Source: Burkholderiales bacterium
GTDB lineage: Bacteria > Pseudomonadota > Gammaproteobacteria > Burkholderiales > Usitatibacteraceae
Direction: 5' to 3'
Length of the DNA: 39,918 nucleotides
Assembly: GCA_025936275.1 (NCBI GenBank)
Contig: JAICTR010000001.1
Location: 1-39,918 of the forward strand
The notes beneath the pieces were generated by a model, which did not search any database, was not told the DNA's origin, and saw only the letters and a list, made by a program, of their open reading frames with translations. The position numbers were made by a program, and so were the translations under genes. The stretch's first letter is position 1, and each line of letters begins with the position of its first letter. This document shows positions 32,381-39,918 of the stretch, piece after piece.

Positions 32381-33094
32381 TCACGCAAGCAACAGGAAAA
32401 TCGCGGGCCGCTTGCCGATCGCGGGCGAGGGCCGCGACTTCCATCCTTCCGCGGTATCCATGCGGATCCACTCGCCGGGCGCGGTGAGATCGACCGCGAC
32501 GCACAGGCGCGTTCCGCCCTTGCAGGCGTGCAGCACATCGGCGAGGAGCGCGTCGTTGCGATACGGCGTCTCGATGAAGACCTGCGTCTCGCGATGGCGC
32601 GCGGAGTCGCGCTCGAGCTCCGCGATCCGCGCGCGGCGTGGGGCCGACTCCACCGGCAGGTAGCCCGCGAAGCGGAAGCGCTGCCCTTCGAGGCCGCTCG
32701 CCATGAGCGCGAGCAGGATCGACGAGGGGCCCGCGAGCGGCACCACGGCGATGCCGCGCGCATGGGCTTCGGCCACGAGCTGCGCGCCGGGATCGGCCAC
32801 CGCCGGGGCGCCCGCCTCCGAGAGCAATCCGACATCGCGGCCTTCGAGGAGCGGGGCGAGGAGAGCGGGCACGGATGCGCGATCGGTATGCTCGTCGAGC
32901 GTCGAAAGCCGCAGCTCGCGCATCGGCTTCGGATGGCCGCATGCGGCGAGGAAGCGGCGGGCCGAGCGCGCGTTCTCGACCACGAAGCATTCGAGCGAGC
33001 GCGCTCGCGCGAGGACCGCGGCGGGCAGCACCGCTTCGGGCGGTGCATCCTCCGAAAGCCACGTGGGAACGAGGTACAGGCGGCCGTTCGCCAT
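32381..33094 (-). CDS. RsmI-like SAM-dependent methyltransferase (tetrapyrrole methylase fold)
   Basis: A 237-aa protein starting at ATG 33094 ('MANGRLYLVPTWLSED'). Conserved blocks are 'DVGLLSEAGAPAVADPG' (SAM-binding loop, matching 'DAGTP..DPG' of RsmI), 'VVPLAGPSSILLALMASGL' and 'FRFAGYLPVE'. RsmI methylates C1402 of 16S rRNA, but this protein is about 45 residues shorter and lacks the RsmI C-terminal extension, so it may be a paralogue with another target. It overlaps the maf stop by one base (TGATG). Confidence 0.8.
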   Translation of the reverse strand: MANGRLYLVPTWLSEDAPPEAVLPAAVLARARSLECFVVENARSARRFLAACGHPKPMRELRLSTLDEHTDRASVPALLAPLLEGRDVGLLSEAGAPAVADPGAQLVAEAHARGIAVVPLAGPSSILLALMASGLEGQRFRFAGYLPVESAPRRARIAELERDSARHRETQVFIETPYRNDALLADVLHACKGGTRLCVAVDLTAPGEWIRMDTAEGWKSRPSPAIGKRPAIFLLLA

Positions 33095-33678
33095 CACGGC
33101 ACCTCGAAGCCTTCGGCGCGCAGCATCTCCCCGAGGGCGATCAACGGCAGGCCGACGAGCGCCGTCGGATCGTCGCCGCGCAGGCGCGCGAGCAGGCTCA
33201 CGCCGAGCGCTTCGCTCTTGGCGCTTCCCGCGCAATCGAGCGCCGGCTCGCGCGCGAGATAGCGCTCGATCTCGGCATCGGAGAGCGCGCGGAACGCCAC
33301 ATCGGTGGTGACGACGCGCTCGCGCACCCGCGCCGAAGCGCGAGACAGGCAAAGCGCGGTGTGGAAGAGGGCGCTCCGGCCGCTCAGCTCGCGCAGCTGG
33401 CGGCGGGCGTTCGCGAGCGTCCCGGGCTTGCCGATCGGCCGCCCGTCGAGCTCCGCGACCTGGTCGGAGCCGATGATCCATGCGCCCGGAAAGCGCGCCT
33501 CGCCGGCTTGCGCCTTCGCGCGGGCGAGCCGGATCGCGGTGGCGCGCGGCGCTTCGCCCGCGAGCGGCGCCTCGTCGATGTCCGGCGACCAGGATTCGAA
33601 GGGAAGCCCGAGGCGGCTCAAAAGCTGGCGCCGGTAGGGCGAGGAAGACGCCAGTACAAGACTAGGGAAAACATCCAT
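33094..33678 (-). CDS. maf: Maf/YceF nucleotide pyrophosphatase
   Basis: A 194-aa Maf-family protein: 'LVLASSSPYRRQLLSRLGLP' near the N-terminus, 'IIGSDQVAELDG' in the middle and 'GLPLIALGEMLRAEGF' at the end. SDQ-type Maf proteins of the YceF branch hydrolyse m7GTP and other non-canonical nucleotides, a role in house-cleaning or septum control. Synteny with yceD and rpmF, as in E. coli yceF, supports this branch. Start ATG at 33678 faces yceD across an AT-rich 53-nt promoter region. Confidence 0.88.
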   Translation of the reverse strand: MDVFPSLVLASSSPYRRQLLSRLGLPFESWSPDIDEAPLAGEAPRATAIRLARAKAQAGEARFPGAWIIGSDQVAELDGRPIGKPGTLANARRQLRELSGRSALFHTALCLSRASARVRERVVTTDVAFRALSDAEIERYLAREPALDCAGSAKSEALGVSLLARLRGDDPTALVGLPLIALGEMLRAEGFEVP

Positions 33679-33697
33679 TTACGAGTTGTTCTTAAAG

Positions 33698-33725
33698 TTA
33701 AATATAAAATCAAACCTGCTATAAT
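33698..33725 (+). promoter_or_regulatory. yceD operon promoter with extended -10
   Basis: The intergenic island 33679-33731 is strikingly AT-rich. TTAAAT (33698-33703), 16-nt spacer, and TATAAT (33720-33725) preceded by TG at the extended -10 position (TGCTATAAT). The expected start is at or next to the ATG (33732), so the transcript would be leaderless. It probably drives yceD-rpmF-plsX-fab genes. Confidence 0.6.
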
Positions 33726-33731
33726 CGCACG

Positions 33732-34226
33732 ATGTCCGCCGAGCTTCTCATCCATCCCGACCGCATCGGCACGAAGCCCCAGGAGTGGCGCGGCACTTTC
33801 AAGCCGGCCGAGCTCGAGCGCCTGGAGGAAAGCCTCGCCGACGGCGAGGGCGAGCTCCACTATCGCATCACGGCGGCGCTGGATCGGAGACGCCGCAAGA
33901 CCCTGTCGTGTATAATCGAGGGCTTCGTTTTTCTCACGTGCCAGGTGAGTCTCGAGGCTTTCCGGCACGACGTCTCGATCTCGGATCACCTCGTCCTCGT
34001 GGACCGCGAGGAGGAGCTTCCGCCGATCGGGGAGGAAAGCGATGCGGAAGATTACCTCGTCGCCGACGAGCCGCTGGACATCCGCGACCTGGTCGAGGAT
34101 GCGGTGCTCCTCTCCCTGCCGATGGTGCCGCGCAAGCCCGGCCTGGAGGACACCGTGGGAGGCAACGAGGCCGTCTCACGCGTGACGCCCTTCGCGGCGC
34201 TCGCGGGCCTCAAGCGCAAGCAATGA
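33732..34226 (+). CDS. yceD: YceD (DUF177) family protein
   Basis: A 164-aa acidic protein of the YceD/DUF177 family that commonly precedes rpmF. In plants and bacteria the family is linked to 23S rRNA accumulation. 'EGFVFLTCQVSLEAFRHDVS' is the position of the usual Cys-x2-Cys loop, here with a single Cys. 'EDYLVADEPLDIRDLVEDAVLLSLPMVP' is the other conserved block. The start has no ribosome-binding site and lies 6 nt after TATAAT. A further TATAAT at 33911-33916 inside the gene could be an internal promoter for rpmF, but no -35 is visible. Confidence 0.88.
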   Translation: MSAELLIHPDRIGTKPQEWRGTFKPAELERLEESLADGEGELHYRITAALDRRRRKTLSCIIEGFVFLTCQVSLEAFRHDVSISDHLVLVDREEELPPIGEESDAEDYLVADEPLDIRDLVEDAVLLSLPMVPRKPGLEDTVGGNEAVSRVTPFAALAGLKRKQ

Positions 34227-34275
34227 CGATACGGGCCTTCCCCGCGGAGGGGAAAGGGCCTCACAGGAGAAATTC

Positions 34276-34452
34276 ATGGCCGTTCAACAGAACAAGAAGT
34301 CGCCGTCGAAGCGCGGCATGCACCGTGCGCACGACCACCTGGGCACGCCGCCCACCGCCGTCGAGCCCACCACGGGCGAGACGCACCTGCGCCACCACAT
34401 CTCGCCGTCGGGCTACTACCGCGGCAAGCGGGTGATCCAGTCCAAGGACTGA
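34276..34452 (+). CDS. rpmF: 50S ribosomal protein L32
   Basis: A 58-aa protein: 'MAVQQNKKSPSKRGMHRAHD' at the N-terminus and 'HHISPSGYYRGKRVIQSKD' at the end, the standard bacterial L32. The ATG is preceded by AGGAGA. It lacks the zinc-binding cysteines of some L32 proteins, as is common in proteobacteria. Position between yceD and plsX is the conserved one. Confidence 0.96.
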   Translation: MAVQQNKKSPSKRGMHRAHDHLGTPPTAVEPTTGETHLRHHISPSGYYRGKRVIQSKD

Positions 34453-34492
34453 GCGCCGCGCCGCCCGTGCCGGGCGCGCGCCACCGCATCCC

Positions 34493-35536
34493 ATGACGAC
34501 CGTCATCGCCGTCGACGCGATGGGCGGGGACCACGGGCCGTCGGTCACCGTGCCGGCGTGCCTCGATTTCCTCGACGCGCACCCCGGCTTCGAGCTCGCC
34601 CTCGTCGGGCTTTCCGAGCCGATCGGACGCGAGCTCGCGCGTGCGCGGGCTTCCGGCCGCGCCGGCATCCGCGTGGTGTCCGCCACGCAAGTGGTCGGCA
34701 TGGACGAAGACGTGCGCACCGCCATCCGCACCAAGAAGGATTCCTCGATGCGCGTCGCGATCGACCTGGTGAAGGACGGCCACGCGCAGGCCTGCGTGAG
34801 CGCGGGCAACACCGGCGCATTGATGGGCACGGCGAAGTTCGTGCTGAAGACGCTCCCCGGCATCGACCGGCCCGCGATCTGCGCGGTGCTCCCGACGCGC
34901 ACCGGGCAGGTGTACGCGCTCGACCTGGGCGCGAACGCGGACTGCACGCCGGAGAACCTGCTGCAATTCGCGATCATGGGCTCGACGCTGGTGAAGGCGG
35001 TGGAAGGCAAGGAGCGCCCGAGCGTGGGGCTGCTCAACATCGGCGCCGAGGACATCAAGGGCAACGATGTCGTGAAGAAGGCGGCGGAGCTGCTGCGCGC
35101 GAGCCCCCTCAACTTCCACGGCAACGTCGAGGGCGACGACATCTACCGCGGCACTACCGACGTCGTGGTGTGCGACGGCTTCGTGGGCAACGTCGCGCTG
35201 AAGACTTCCGAGGGCCTCGCGCGGATGCTGGGCGATTTCCTGAAGGAGGAGTACACGCGCAGCGTCTTCACGCGCCTCGCCGCGCTCGTGTCCTGGCCGG
35301 TGATCCGCGCCTTCCGCCGCCGCGTCGACCATCGCCGCTACAACGGCGCGGCGCTCCTCGGCTTGCGCGGCATCGTCGTGAAGAGCCACGGCTCGGCCGA
35401 CCGGCTCGCCTTCACGACCGCCATCGCGCGCGCGGCGAGCGAGGCGTCCCACGGTCTTCTCGAGCGCATCGGCGAGGAGGTCGCCGCGATGGCGCCGCTC
35501 GCCGCATCGCCGCCTTCCGCGCAAGCCGCGCTATGA
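34493..35536 (+). CDS. plsX: Phosphate acyltransferase PlsX
   Basis: A 347-aa protein with N-terminal 'VIAVDAMGGDHGPSVTVPAC', 'CVSAGNTGALMG', 'GADCTPENL'-like block ('LGANADCTPENLLQFAIMG') and 'VVCDGFVGNVALKTSEG'. PlsX converts acyl-ACP and phosphate to acyl-phosphate for phospholipid synthesis, at the cytoplasmic membrane face. Its stop overlaps the fabH start (ATGA). No clear ribosome-binding site precedes the ATG, which is 40 nt after rpmF. Confidence 0.95.
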   Translation: MTTVIAVDAMGGDHGPSVTVPACLDFLDAHPGFELALVGLSEPIGRELARARASGRAGIRVVSATQVVGMDEDVRTAIRTKKDSSMRVAIDLVKDGHAQACVSAGNTGALMGTAKFVLKTLPGIDRPAICAVLPTRTGQVYALDLGANADCTPENLLQFAIMGSTLVKAVEGKERPSVGLLNIGAEDIKGNDVVKKAAELLRASPLNFHGNVEGDDIYRGTTDVVVCDGFVGNVALKTSEGLARMLGDFLKEEYTRSVFTRLAALVSWPVIRAFRRRVDHRRYNGAALLGLRGIVVKSHGSADRLAFTTAIARAASEASHGLLERIGEEVAAMAPLAASPPSAQAAL

Positions 35537-36495
35537 CGGGCTACGCACGCATCACCGGCACCGGGAGCTACCTCCCCGACAAGGTCCTCACCAACCGCGA
35601 CCTCGAGTCGATCGTCGAGACGAGCGACGAGTGGATCGTCGCGCGCACCGGCATTCGCCAGCGGCACGTGGCGGCGGAAGGGCAATTCACCAGCGACCTC
35701 GCACTCGCGGCGTCGCGCAAGGCGCTCGCCGCGGCGCGCCGCACGCCGGACGACGTGGACCTGGTGATCGTCGCGACCTCCACGCCCGACATGGTGTTCC
35801 CGTCGAGCGCGTGCCTGCTGCAGGGCAAGCTCGGCGTCACGCACGGCGCGGCTTTCGACCTGCAGGCGGTGTGCTCGGGCTTCGTCTACGCGCTCGCGAC
35901 GGCCGACCTCTTCGTGCGCTCGGGGCGGCACCGCTGCGCGCTGGTGGTGGGCGCGGAGATCTTCTCGCGCATCCTCGACTGGAAGGACCGCTCGACCTGC
36001 GTGCTCTTCGGCGACGGCGCGGGCGCCGTGGTGCTCGAGGCTTCCGACCAGCCCGGCATCCTTTCCAGCCACCTGCACGCCGACGGGCGCCACGCCGGCA
36101 TCCTCAACACGCCCGGGCACGTCTGCGGCGGCGCGGTGCAGGGCGATCCCACGCTCAAGATGGACGGGGGCGCGGTCTTCAAGCTCGCCGTGCGCGTGCT
36201 CGAGGAGAATGCGCGCGAGGCGCTCGCCGCGAACGGGCTCGGCATCGAGGACGTCGACGCCTACATCGCGCACCAGGCGAACGTGCGCATCATCTCGCAC
36301 GTCGCGAAGAAGCTCGGCATTGCCGAATCGCGCTGCGTGGTCACCGTCGATCGCCATGCCAACACCTCCGCCGCCTCGGTGCCGCTCGCGCTCGACGTCG
36401 CGGTGCGCGAGGGGCGCGTGAAGCGCGGCGACACCCTGCTGCTGCAGGGCGTGGGCGGCGGCTTCACCTGGGGCTCGGTGCTCCTCAAGTATTGA
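35533..36495 (+). CDS. fabH: 3-oxoacyl-ACP synthase III FabH
   Basis: A 320-aa ketoacyl synthase that starts fatty acid synthesis by condensing acetyl-CoA with malonyl-ACP. The catalytic triad is visible: C114 ('AVCSGFVYAL'), H247 ('AHQANVRI') and N277 ('HANTSAASVPLAL'). N-terminal 'ITGTGSYLPDKVLTNRDLE' and 'DEWIVARTGIRQRH' are typical. It overlaps plsX by 4 nt; its TGA is followed by the fabD ribosome-binding site. Confidence 0.96.
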   Translation: MTGYARITGTGSYLPDKVLTNRDLESIVETSDEWIVARTGIRQRHVAAEGQFTSDLALAASRKALAAARRTPDDVDLVIVATSTPDMVFPSSACLLQGKLGVTHGAAFDLQAVCSGFVYALATADLFVRSGRHRCALVVGAEIFSRILDWKDRSTCVLFGDGAGAVVLEASDQPGILSSHLHADGRHAGILNTPGHVCGGAVQGDPTLKMDGGAVFKLAVRVLEENAREALAANGLGIEDVDAYIAHQANVRIISHVAKKLGIAESRCVVTVDRHANTSAASVPLALDVAVREGRVKRGDTLLLQGVGGGFTWGSVLLKY

Positions 36496-36509
36496 TGGGA
36501 GCCACGCCC

Positions 36510-37454
36510 ATGCTCGCGATCGTCTTTCCCGGACAAGGCTCGCAATCGGTCGGCATGATGAAGGGCTTCGCCGCCGATCCGATCGTGCAGGCGACGTTCC
36601 TCGAGGCGGCCGACCTCGCGGGCGTCGATTACTGGGCGATGGTGAACGACGGTCCGCCCGAGGCCTTGAACCTGACCGTGAACACGCAGCCGCTGATGCT
36701 CGTCGCGGGAGTGGCCTGCTGGCGCGCATGGCGCGTGCGCGGCGGGCCGATGCCGGCGTGGTTCGCGGGCCACAGCCTGGGCGAGTACACGGCGCTCGTC
36801 GCCGCGGGCGCGCTCGATTTCGCCGACGCCGTTCCGCTGGTGCGCTTCCGTGCGCAGGCGATGCAGGAAGCGGTGCCCGAGGGCACCGGCGGCATCGCGG
36901 CGATCCTGGGATTGGACGATGCGAAGCTCGCGGAGCTCTGCGCGCAAAGCGCAACGGCGACGGCGGGAGAGGTGGTCGAGCCGGCGAACCTCAATTCCCC
37001 GGGCCAGGTGGTGATCGCCGGCCACCGCGCGGCGGTCGAGCGCGCGATGGCGAAGGCGAAGGAGATGGGCGCGAAGCGCGCGGTGATGCTGCCGATGAGC
37101 GCGCCCTCCCATTGCAGCCTGATGCGGCCCGCGGCCGAGCGCCTGCGCGAGCGCCTCGCGCAGGTCGCATTGCGCAAGCCCGCGGTGCCGGTGGTCCACA
37201 ACCGCTTCGTCGCCGCCTTCGACGATCCGGCGCGCATCCGCGAGGCGCTGGTCGAGCAGCTCGACCATCCGGTGCGCTGGATCGAATCGGTGCGCTTCCT
37301 CGCGGCGCAGGGCGTGGACCGGATCGTCGAGTGCGGGCCGGGCAAGGTGCTCGCCGGGCTCGTGAAGCGCATCGCGCCGGAGGTCGCGACGGTCGCGATC
37401 CAGGATTCGGCGGCGCTCGATGCCGCCCTCGCAGCGGGGAGCCCGGCATGCTGA
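36510..37454 (+). CDS. fabD: Malonyl-CoA:ACP transacylase FabD
   Basis: A 314-aa protein beginning 'MLAIVFPGQGSQSVGMM'. The catalytic Ser is S89 in 'GHSLGEYTA' and the His is H201 in 'SAPSHCSLM'. It loads malonyl groups onto ACP. ATG 36510 is preferred because GGGAG lies 8 nt upstream and it gives the usual N-terminus; ATG 36495, overlapping the fabH stop, would add five residues. Its end overlaps fabG by 7 nt. Confidence 0.95.
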   Translation: MLAIVFPGQGSQSVGMMKGFAADPIVQATFLEAADLAGVDYWAMVNDGPPEALNLTVNTQPLMLVAGVACWRAWRVRGGPMPAWFAGHSLGEYTALVAAGALDFADAVPLVRFRAQAMQEAVPEGTGGIAAILGLDDAKLAELCAQSATATAGEVVEPANLNSPGQVVIAGHRAAVERAMAKAKEMGAKRAVMLPMSAPSHCSLMRPAAERLRERLAQVALRKPAVPVVHNRFVAAFDDPARIREALVEQLDHPVRWIESVRFLAAQGVDRIVECGPGKVLAGLVKRIAPEVATVAIQDSAALDAALAAGSPAC

Positions 37455-38188
37455 AGGAACAGGTCGCGATCGTCACCGGCGCCTCGCGCGGCATCGGCGA
37501 GGCGATCCTCGCCGCGCTCGCGCGCGCCAACGCCACGGTGGTCGGCACGGCGACGGGCGAGAAGGGCGCCGAAGGCATCGCGGCGAGGCTTGCCGAGCTG
37601 GGCGCCAAGGGCGCCGGCAAGGTGCTCGACGTGCGCGACGCGGCGCGTTGCGCGGCGCTGGTGGACGAGGTGCAGAATGAGCTCGGCCCCGTGGCGATCC
37701 TCGTCAACAATGCCGGCATCACGCGCGACAACCTTCTCGCACGCATGAAGGACGAGGAGTGGGACGAGGTGCAGGCGACGGACCTCAAGTCGATCTTCGC
37801 GATGTCGCGCGCGGTCCTGCGCGGCATGATGAAGGCGCGCACCGGGCGTATCGTGAACGTCACCTCGGTCGTGGGATTCACCGGCAACGCCGGCCAGGCG
37901 AACTACGCCGCGGCGAAGGCGGGCATCGTCGGCTTCTCGAAATCGCTCGCGCGCGAGGTGGGAAGCCGCAACATCACGGTGAACTGCGTCGCCCCCGGCT
38001 TCATCGAGACCGACATGACGCGCGCGCTCTCGCCGGAGCAGGTGAAGAAGCTGGTGGAGAACGTGCCGCTGGGGCGCCTCGGGCGCGTGGAGGACGTGGC
38101 GCAGGCGGTGCTCTACCTCTGCTCGCCGGCCGCCTCCTACGTGACGGGCGCGACCCTGCACGTGAACGGCGGAATGCACATGGATTGA
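37448..38188 (+). CDS. fabG: 3-oxoacyl-ACP reductase FabG
   Basis: A 246-aa short-chain dehydrogenase: NADPH-binding 'VTGASRGIGEAI', 'LVNNAGITRDNLLARM', catalytic S140, Y153 and K157 ('NYAAAKAGIVGFSKS'), and C-terminal 'YVTGATLHVNGGMHM'. It reduces 3-oxoacyl-ACP in the elongation cycle. The start has GGGGAG upstream, inside the end of fabD. Confidence 0.96.
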   Translation: MLKEQVAIVTGASRGIGEAILAALARANATVVGTATGEKGAEGIAARLAELGAKGAGKVLDVRDAARCAALVDEVQNELGPVAILVNNAGITRDNLLARMKDEEWDEVQATDLKSIFAMSRAVLRGMMKARTGRIVNVTSVVGFTGNAGQANYAAAKAGIVGFSKSLAREVGSRNITVNCVAPGFIETDMTRALSPEQVKKLVENVPLGRLGRVEDVAQAVLYLCSPAASYVTGATLHVNGGMHMD

Positions 38189-38199
38189 GCCTCTCGCGG

Positions 38200-38230
38200 C
38201 CCCGGAATCGGGGGTTCGCTATGGTAGAAT
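38200..38230 (+). promoter_or_regulatory. Hairpin and extended -10 promoter upstream of acpP
   Basis: CCCCG-GAAT-CGGGG (38200-38213) forms a short hairpin after fabG without a T-run. It is followed by an extended -10 TGGTAGAAT (TAGAAT at 38225-38230) with no clear -35. It would give acpP its own transcript, fitting the high ACP demand of cells. Confidence 0.4.
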
Positions 38231-38250
38231 CGAGCGTTTTTCGTTCGCAT

Positions 38251-38288
38251 CACAGACCAGAATTCGCACCACAAACCAGAATCCGCCT
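38251..38288 (+). repeat. Tandem 19-nt repeat in the acpP leader
   Basis: CACAGACCAGAATTCGCAC (38251-38269) is directly followed by CACAAACCAGAATCCGCCT (38270-38288), four differences in 19 bases. The repeat ends next to the GGAGG ribosome-binding site (38290-38294) of acpP. A small hairpin (CGAGCG-TTTTT-CGTTCG, 38231-38247) precedes it. Both would be in the acpP 5' leader. Confidence 0.55.
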
Positions 38289-38299
38289 GGAGGAAGTCG

Positions 38300-38539
38300 A
38301 TGGACAACTTTGAAGCCCGCGTGAAGAAGATCGTGGCCGAGCAGCTCGGAGTCGCCGAGGCCGACATCAAGAACGAATCTTCCTTCGTCGAAGACCTGGG
38401 CGCGGACTCCCTCGACAACGTGGAGCTCGTGATGGCGCTCGAGGAGGAGTTCGAGTGCGAGATTCCCGACGAGGAAGCGGAGAAGATCACCAACGTCCAG
38501 CAGGCCGTCGATTACGTCAAGGCCCACGCCAAGCAGTAG
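38300..38539 (+). CDS. acpP: Acyl carrier protein
   Basis: A 79-aa strongly acidic protein with the phosphopantetheine site 'GADSLDNVELVMALEEEF' (S37). It carries acyl chains for fatty acid and lipid synthesis. The ATG has a clear GGAGG six bases upstream. It lies between fabG and fabF as in most proteobacteria. Confidence 0.98.
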   Translation: MDNFEARVKKIVAEQLGVAEADIKNESSFVEDLGADSLDNVELVMALEEEFECEIPDEEAEKITNVQQAVDYVKAHAKQ

Positions 38540-38596
38540 TCCCGCGGCGAATTCCCCGGTCGCGCGCCGCGCGCGGCCCTCACCGCGTCCCACATC

Positions 38597-39832
38597 ATGT
38601 CGAAGCGCAGAGTCGTCGTAACCGGGCTGGGGATCGTCTCGCCCGTCGGCAACACCGTCGCCGAAGCCTGGGACAACCTCGTCCACGGGCGGACCGGTGT
38701 CGGCCCGATCACGAAGTTCGATGCGTCGGCGCTGCCGACGCGCATCGCCGCGGAAGTGAAAGGCTTCAACGCCGCGGACTGGATGCCTCTCAAGGAGACG
38801 CGGCGCTCCGACACCTTCATCCACTACGGCCTGGCGGCGACGAAGATGGCGCTCGAGGACGCCGGGCTCGCGATCGACGACTCCAACGCCGAGCGCATCG
38901 GCGTCGTGGTGGGCTCGGGCATCGGCGGGCTGCCGATGATCGAGGACAACATCCGCGAGATGATCGCCAAGGGGCCGCGGCGCCTCTCGCCCTTCTTCGT
39001 GCCGGGCACGATCATCAACATGGTCGCGGGCCTCATCTCGATCCAGTACGGCGCCAAGGGGCCGAACGTCTCCATGGTGTCGGCTTGCACCACCAGCACG
39101 CACTGCGTCGGCGAGGCGGGCCGCATGATCGAGTACGGCGACGCGGACGTGATGATCGCGGGCGGCGCCGAGGCTTGCGTGAACCTCTCCGGCGTGGGCG
39201 GATTCTGCTCGTGCAAGGCGCTTTCGGAGCGCAACGACGATCCCGCCACCGCCTCGCGGCCCTTCGACAAGGACCGCGACGGCTTCGTGCTGGGCGAGGG
39301 CTCCGGGATCCTCATCCTCGAGGAGCTCGAGCACGCGAAGCGGCGCGGCGCGCGCATCTACGCCGAGCTCGCTGGAATGGGCATGAGCGCCGATGCGAAC
39401 CACATCACCGCGCCCAACATGGACGGCCCGCGCCGCGCGATGCTGAGCGCCTTGCGCATCGCCGGATTGAATCCCGAGGACATCCAGTACGTGAACGCGC
39501 ACGGCACCTCGACGCCATTGGGCGACGCCAACGAGACCGCGGCCCTCAAGGCCGCCTTCGGCGAGCATGCGCGGCGCCTCGCGGTGAATTCCACCAAGTC
39601 GATGCACGGCCACCTCCTGGGCGCCGCGGGCGGCGTGGAGGCGCTGATCACCGTGCTCGCGATCCATCACCAGGTCTCCCCGCCGACGATGAACATCCTC
39701 ACGCCCGACCCGGCGTGCGACCTCGACTACGTCGCGAAGACGGCACGCGACATGAAGATCGAGCTCGCCCTTTCCAACTCGTTCGGCTTCGGAGGCACCA
39801 ACGGGACGCTCGCGTTCCGCCGCTTCGGCTGA
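38597..39832 (+). CDS. fabF: 3-oxoacyl-ACP synthase II FabF
   Basis: A 411-aa ketoacyl synthase, the elongating condensing enzyme. The catalytic Cys-His-His set is visible: C164 ('VSACTTSTH'), H302 ('NAHGTSTPLGD') and H339 ('HGHLLGAAGG'). The start 'MSKRRVVVTGLGIVSPVGN' and end 'NSFGFGGTNGTLAFRRFG' are complete and typical. It follows acpP by 57 nt. Confidence 0.97.
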   Translation: MSKRRVVVTGLGIVSPVGNTVAEAWDNLVHGRTGVGPITKFDASALPTRIAAEVKGFNAADWMPLKETRRSDTFIHYGLAATKMALEDAGLAIDDSNAERIGVVVGSGIGGLPMIEDNIREMIAKGPRRLSPFFVPGTIINMVAGLISIQYGAKGPNVSMVSACTTSTHCVGEAGRMIEYGDADVMIAGGAEACVNLSGVGGFCSCKALSERNDDPATASRPFDKDRDGFVLGEGSGILILEELEHAKRRGARIYAELAGMGMSADANHITAPNMDGPRRAMLSALRIAGLNPEDIQYVNAHGTSTPLGDANETAALKAAFGEHARRLAVNSTKSMHGHLLGAAGGVEALITVLAIHHQVSPPTMNILTPDPACDLDYVAKTARDMKIELALSNSFGFGGTNGTLAFRRFG

Positions 39833-39860
39833 GCGGCGGCGCGCCGCCCCCGCAGCGCGC

Positions 39861-39918
39861 GTGCTGCGCGCGGCGGTCCTCCTCGCGCTCCTCGCCGCGG
39901 CCGCCGGCGTCGGCTGGC
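39861..39918 (+). CDS. N-terminus of a membrane-anchored protein, possibly MltG
   Basis: From GTG 39861 the frame reads 'VLRAAVLLALLAAAAGVGW' to the window edge, a membrane anchor or signal peptide. In E. coli fabF is followed by pabC and mltG; MltG, the endolytic murein transglycosylase, starts with this kind of anchor. The start is uncertain and the assignment rests on context only. Confidence 0.3.
   Translation, partial: MLRAAVLLALLAAAAGVGW

Noticed and set aside
33911..33916. TATAAT inside yceD as a promoter for rpmF
   Set aside because: The hexamer is exact but no -35 or extended -10 is present, so it is only noted in the yceD entry.

Overview
The window is very GC-rich bacterial chromosome, most likely from a betaproteobacterium. 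The right-hand 16 kb keeps the proteobacterial order rne / rluC / maf / yceD-rpmF-plsX-fabH-fabD-fabG-acpP-fabF. Between rluC and maf sits a HAD phosphatase, Rieske protein and SppA set that I associate with Betaproteobacteria. The lineage is inferred from gene order and protein style only. I saw no tRNA, rRNA, CRISPR array, insertion sequence or phage genes.

Left part (1-8.1 kb) is a mixed envelope and metabolism region. It holds a TPR-methyltransferase (cut by the window edge), a DUF421 membrane protein, an outer-membrane beta-barrel overlapping a triheme c-type lipoprotein with a PKD-like domain, a FecR-domain protein, the siroheme dehydrogenase/ferrochelatase domain, phosphoglycolate phosphatase, a BON-domain remnant and a beta/gamma-crystallin plus glycine-zipper protein.

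Middle part (8.2-23.7 kb) starts with a giant cyclic beta-1,2-glucan synthase (about 2,890 aa). Its start overlaps the end of a soluble histidine kinase gene. Two tandem Crp/Fnr-type regulators follow. Directly after the second regulator lies a scrambled block: a DUF421 fragment, an inverted 5' piece of gph and a 3' piece of gph. All three are diverged copies of genes that are intact near the left end. Next comes a compact minus-strand sulfur module (DsrE-like, TusA, sulfide:quinone-type oxidoreductase, DUF1641), an SPW-repeat membrane protein and a REP-like palindrome.

Right part (23.7-39.9 kb) is the conserved core. RNase E (minus) is followed by an overlapping DsbA-type isomerase. RNase E is divergent from rluC across a 380-bp region compatible with a long rne leader. 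The rluC, HAD phosphatase, Rieske and sppA genes overlap by 4 nt each, and a PAS/GGDEF/EAL gene is attached 3 nt after sppA. An RsmI-like methyltransferase and maf are on the minus strand, divergent from yceD across an AT-rich promoter island. The fatty-acid cluster then runs to the window edge, where a probable mltG begins.

The most unusual feature is the mosaic block at 19,766-20,300. Other points worth checking are the kinase/glucan-synthase overlap, the barrel/triheme lipoprotein pair, the sulfur module and a tandem 19-nt repeat in the acpP leader. I did not find a clearly new defence or mobile system.
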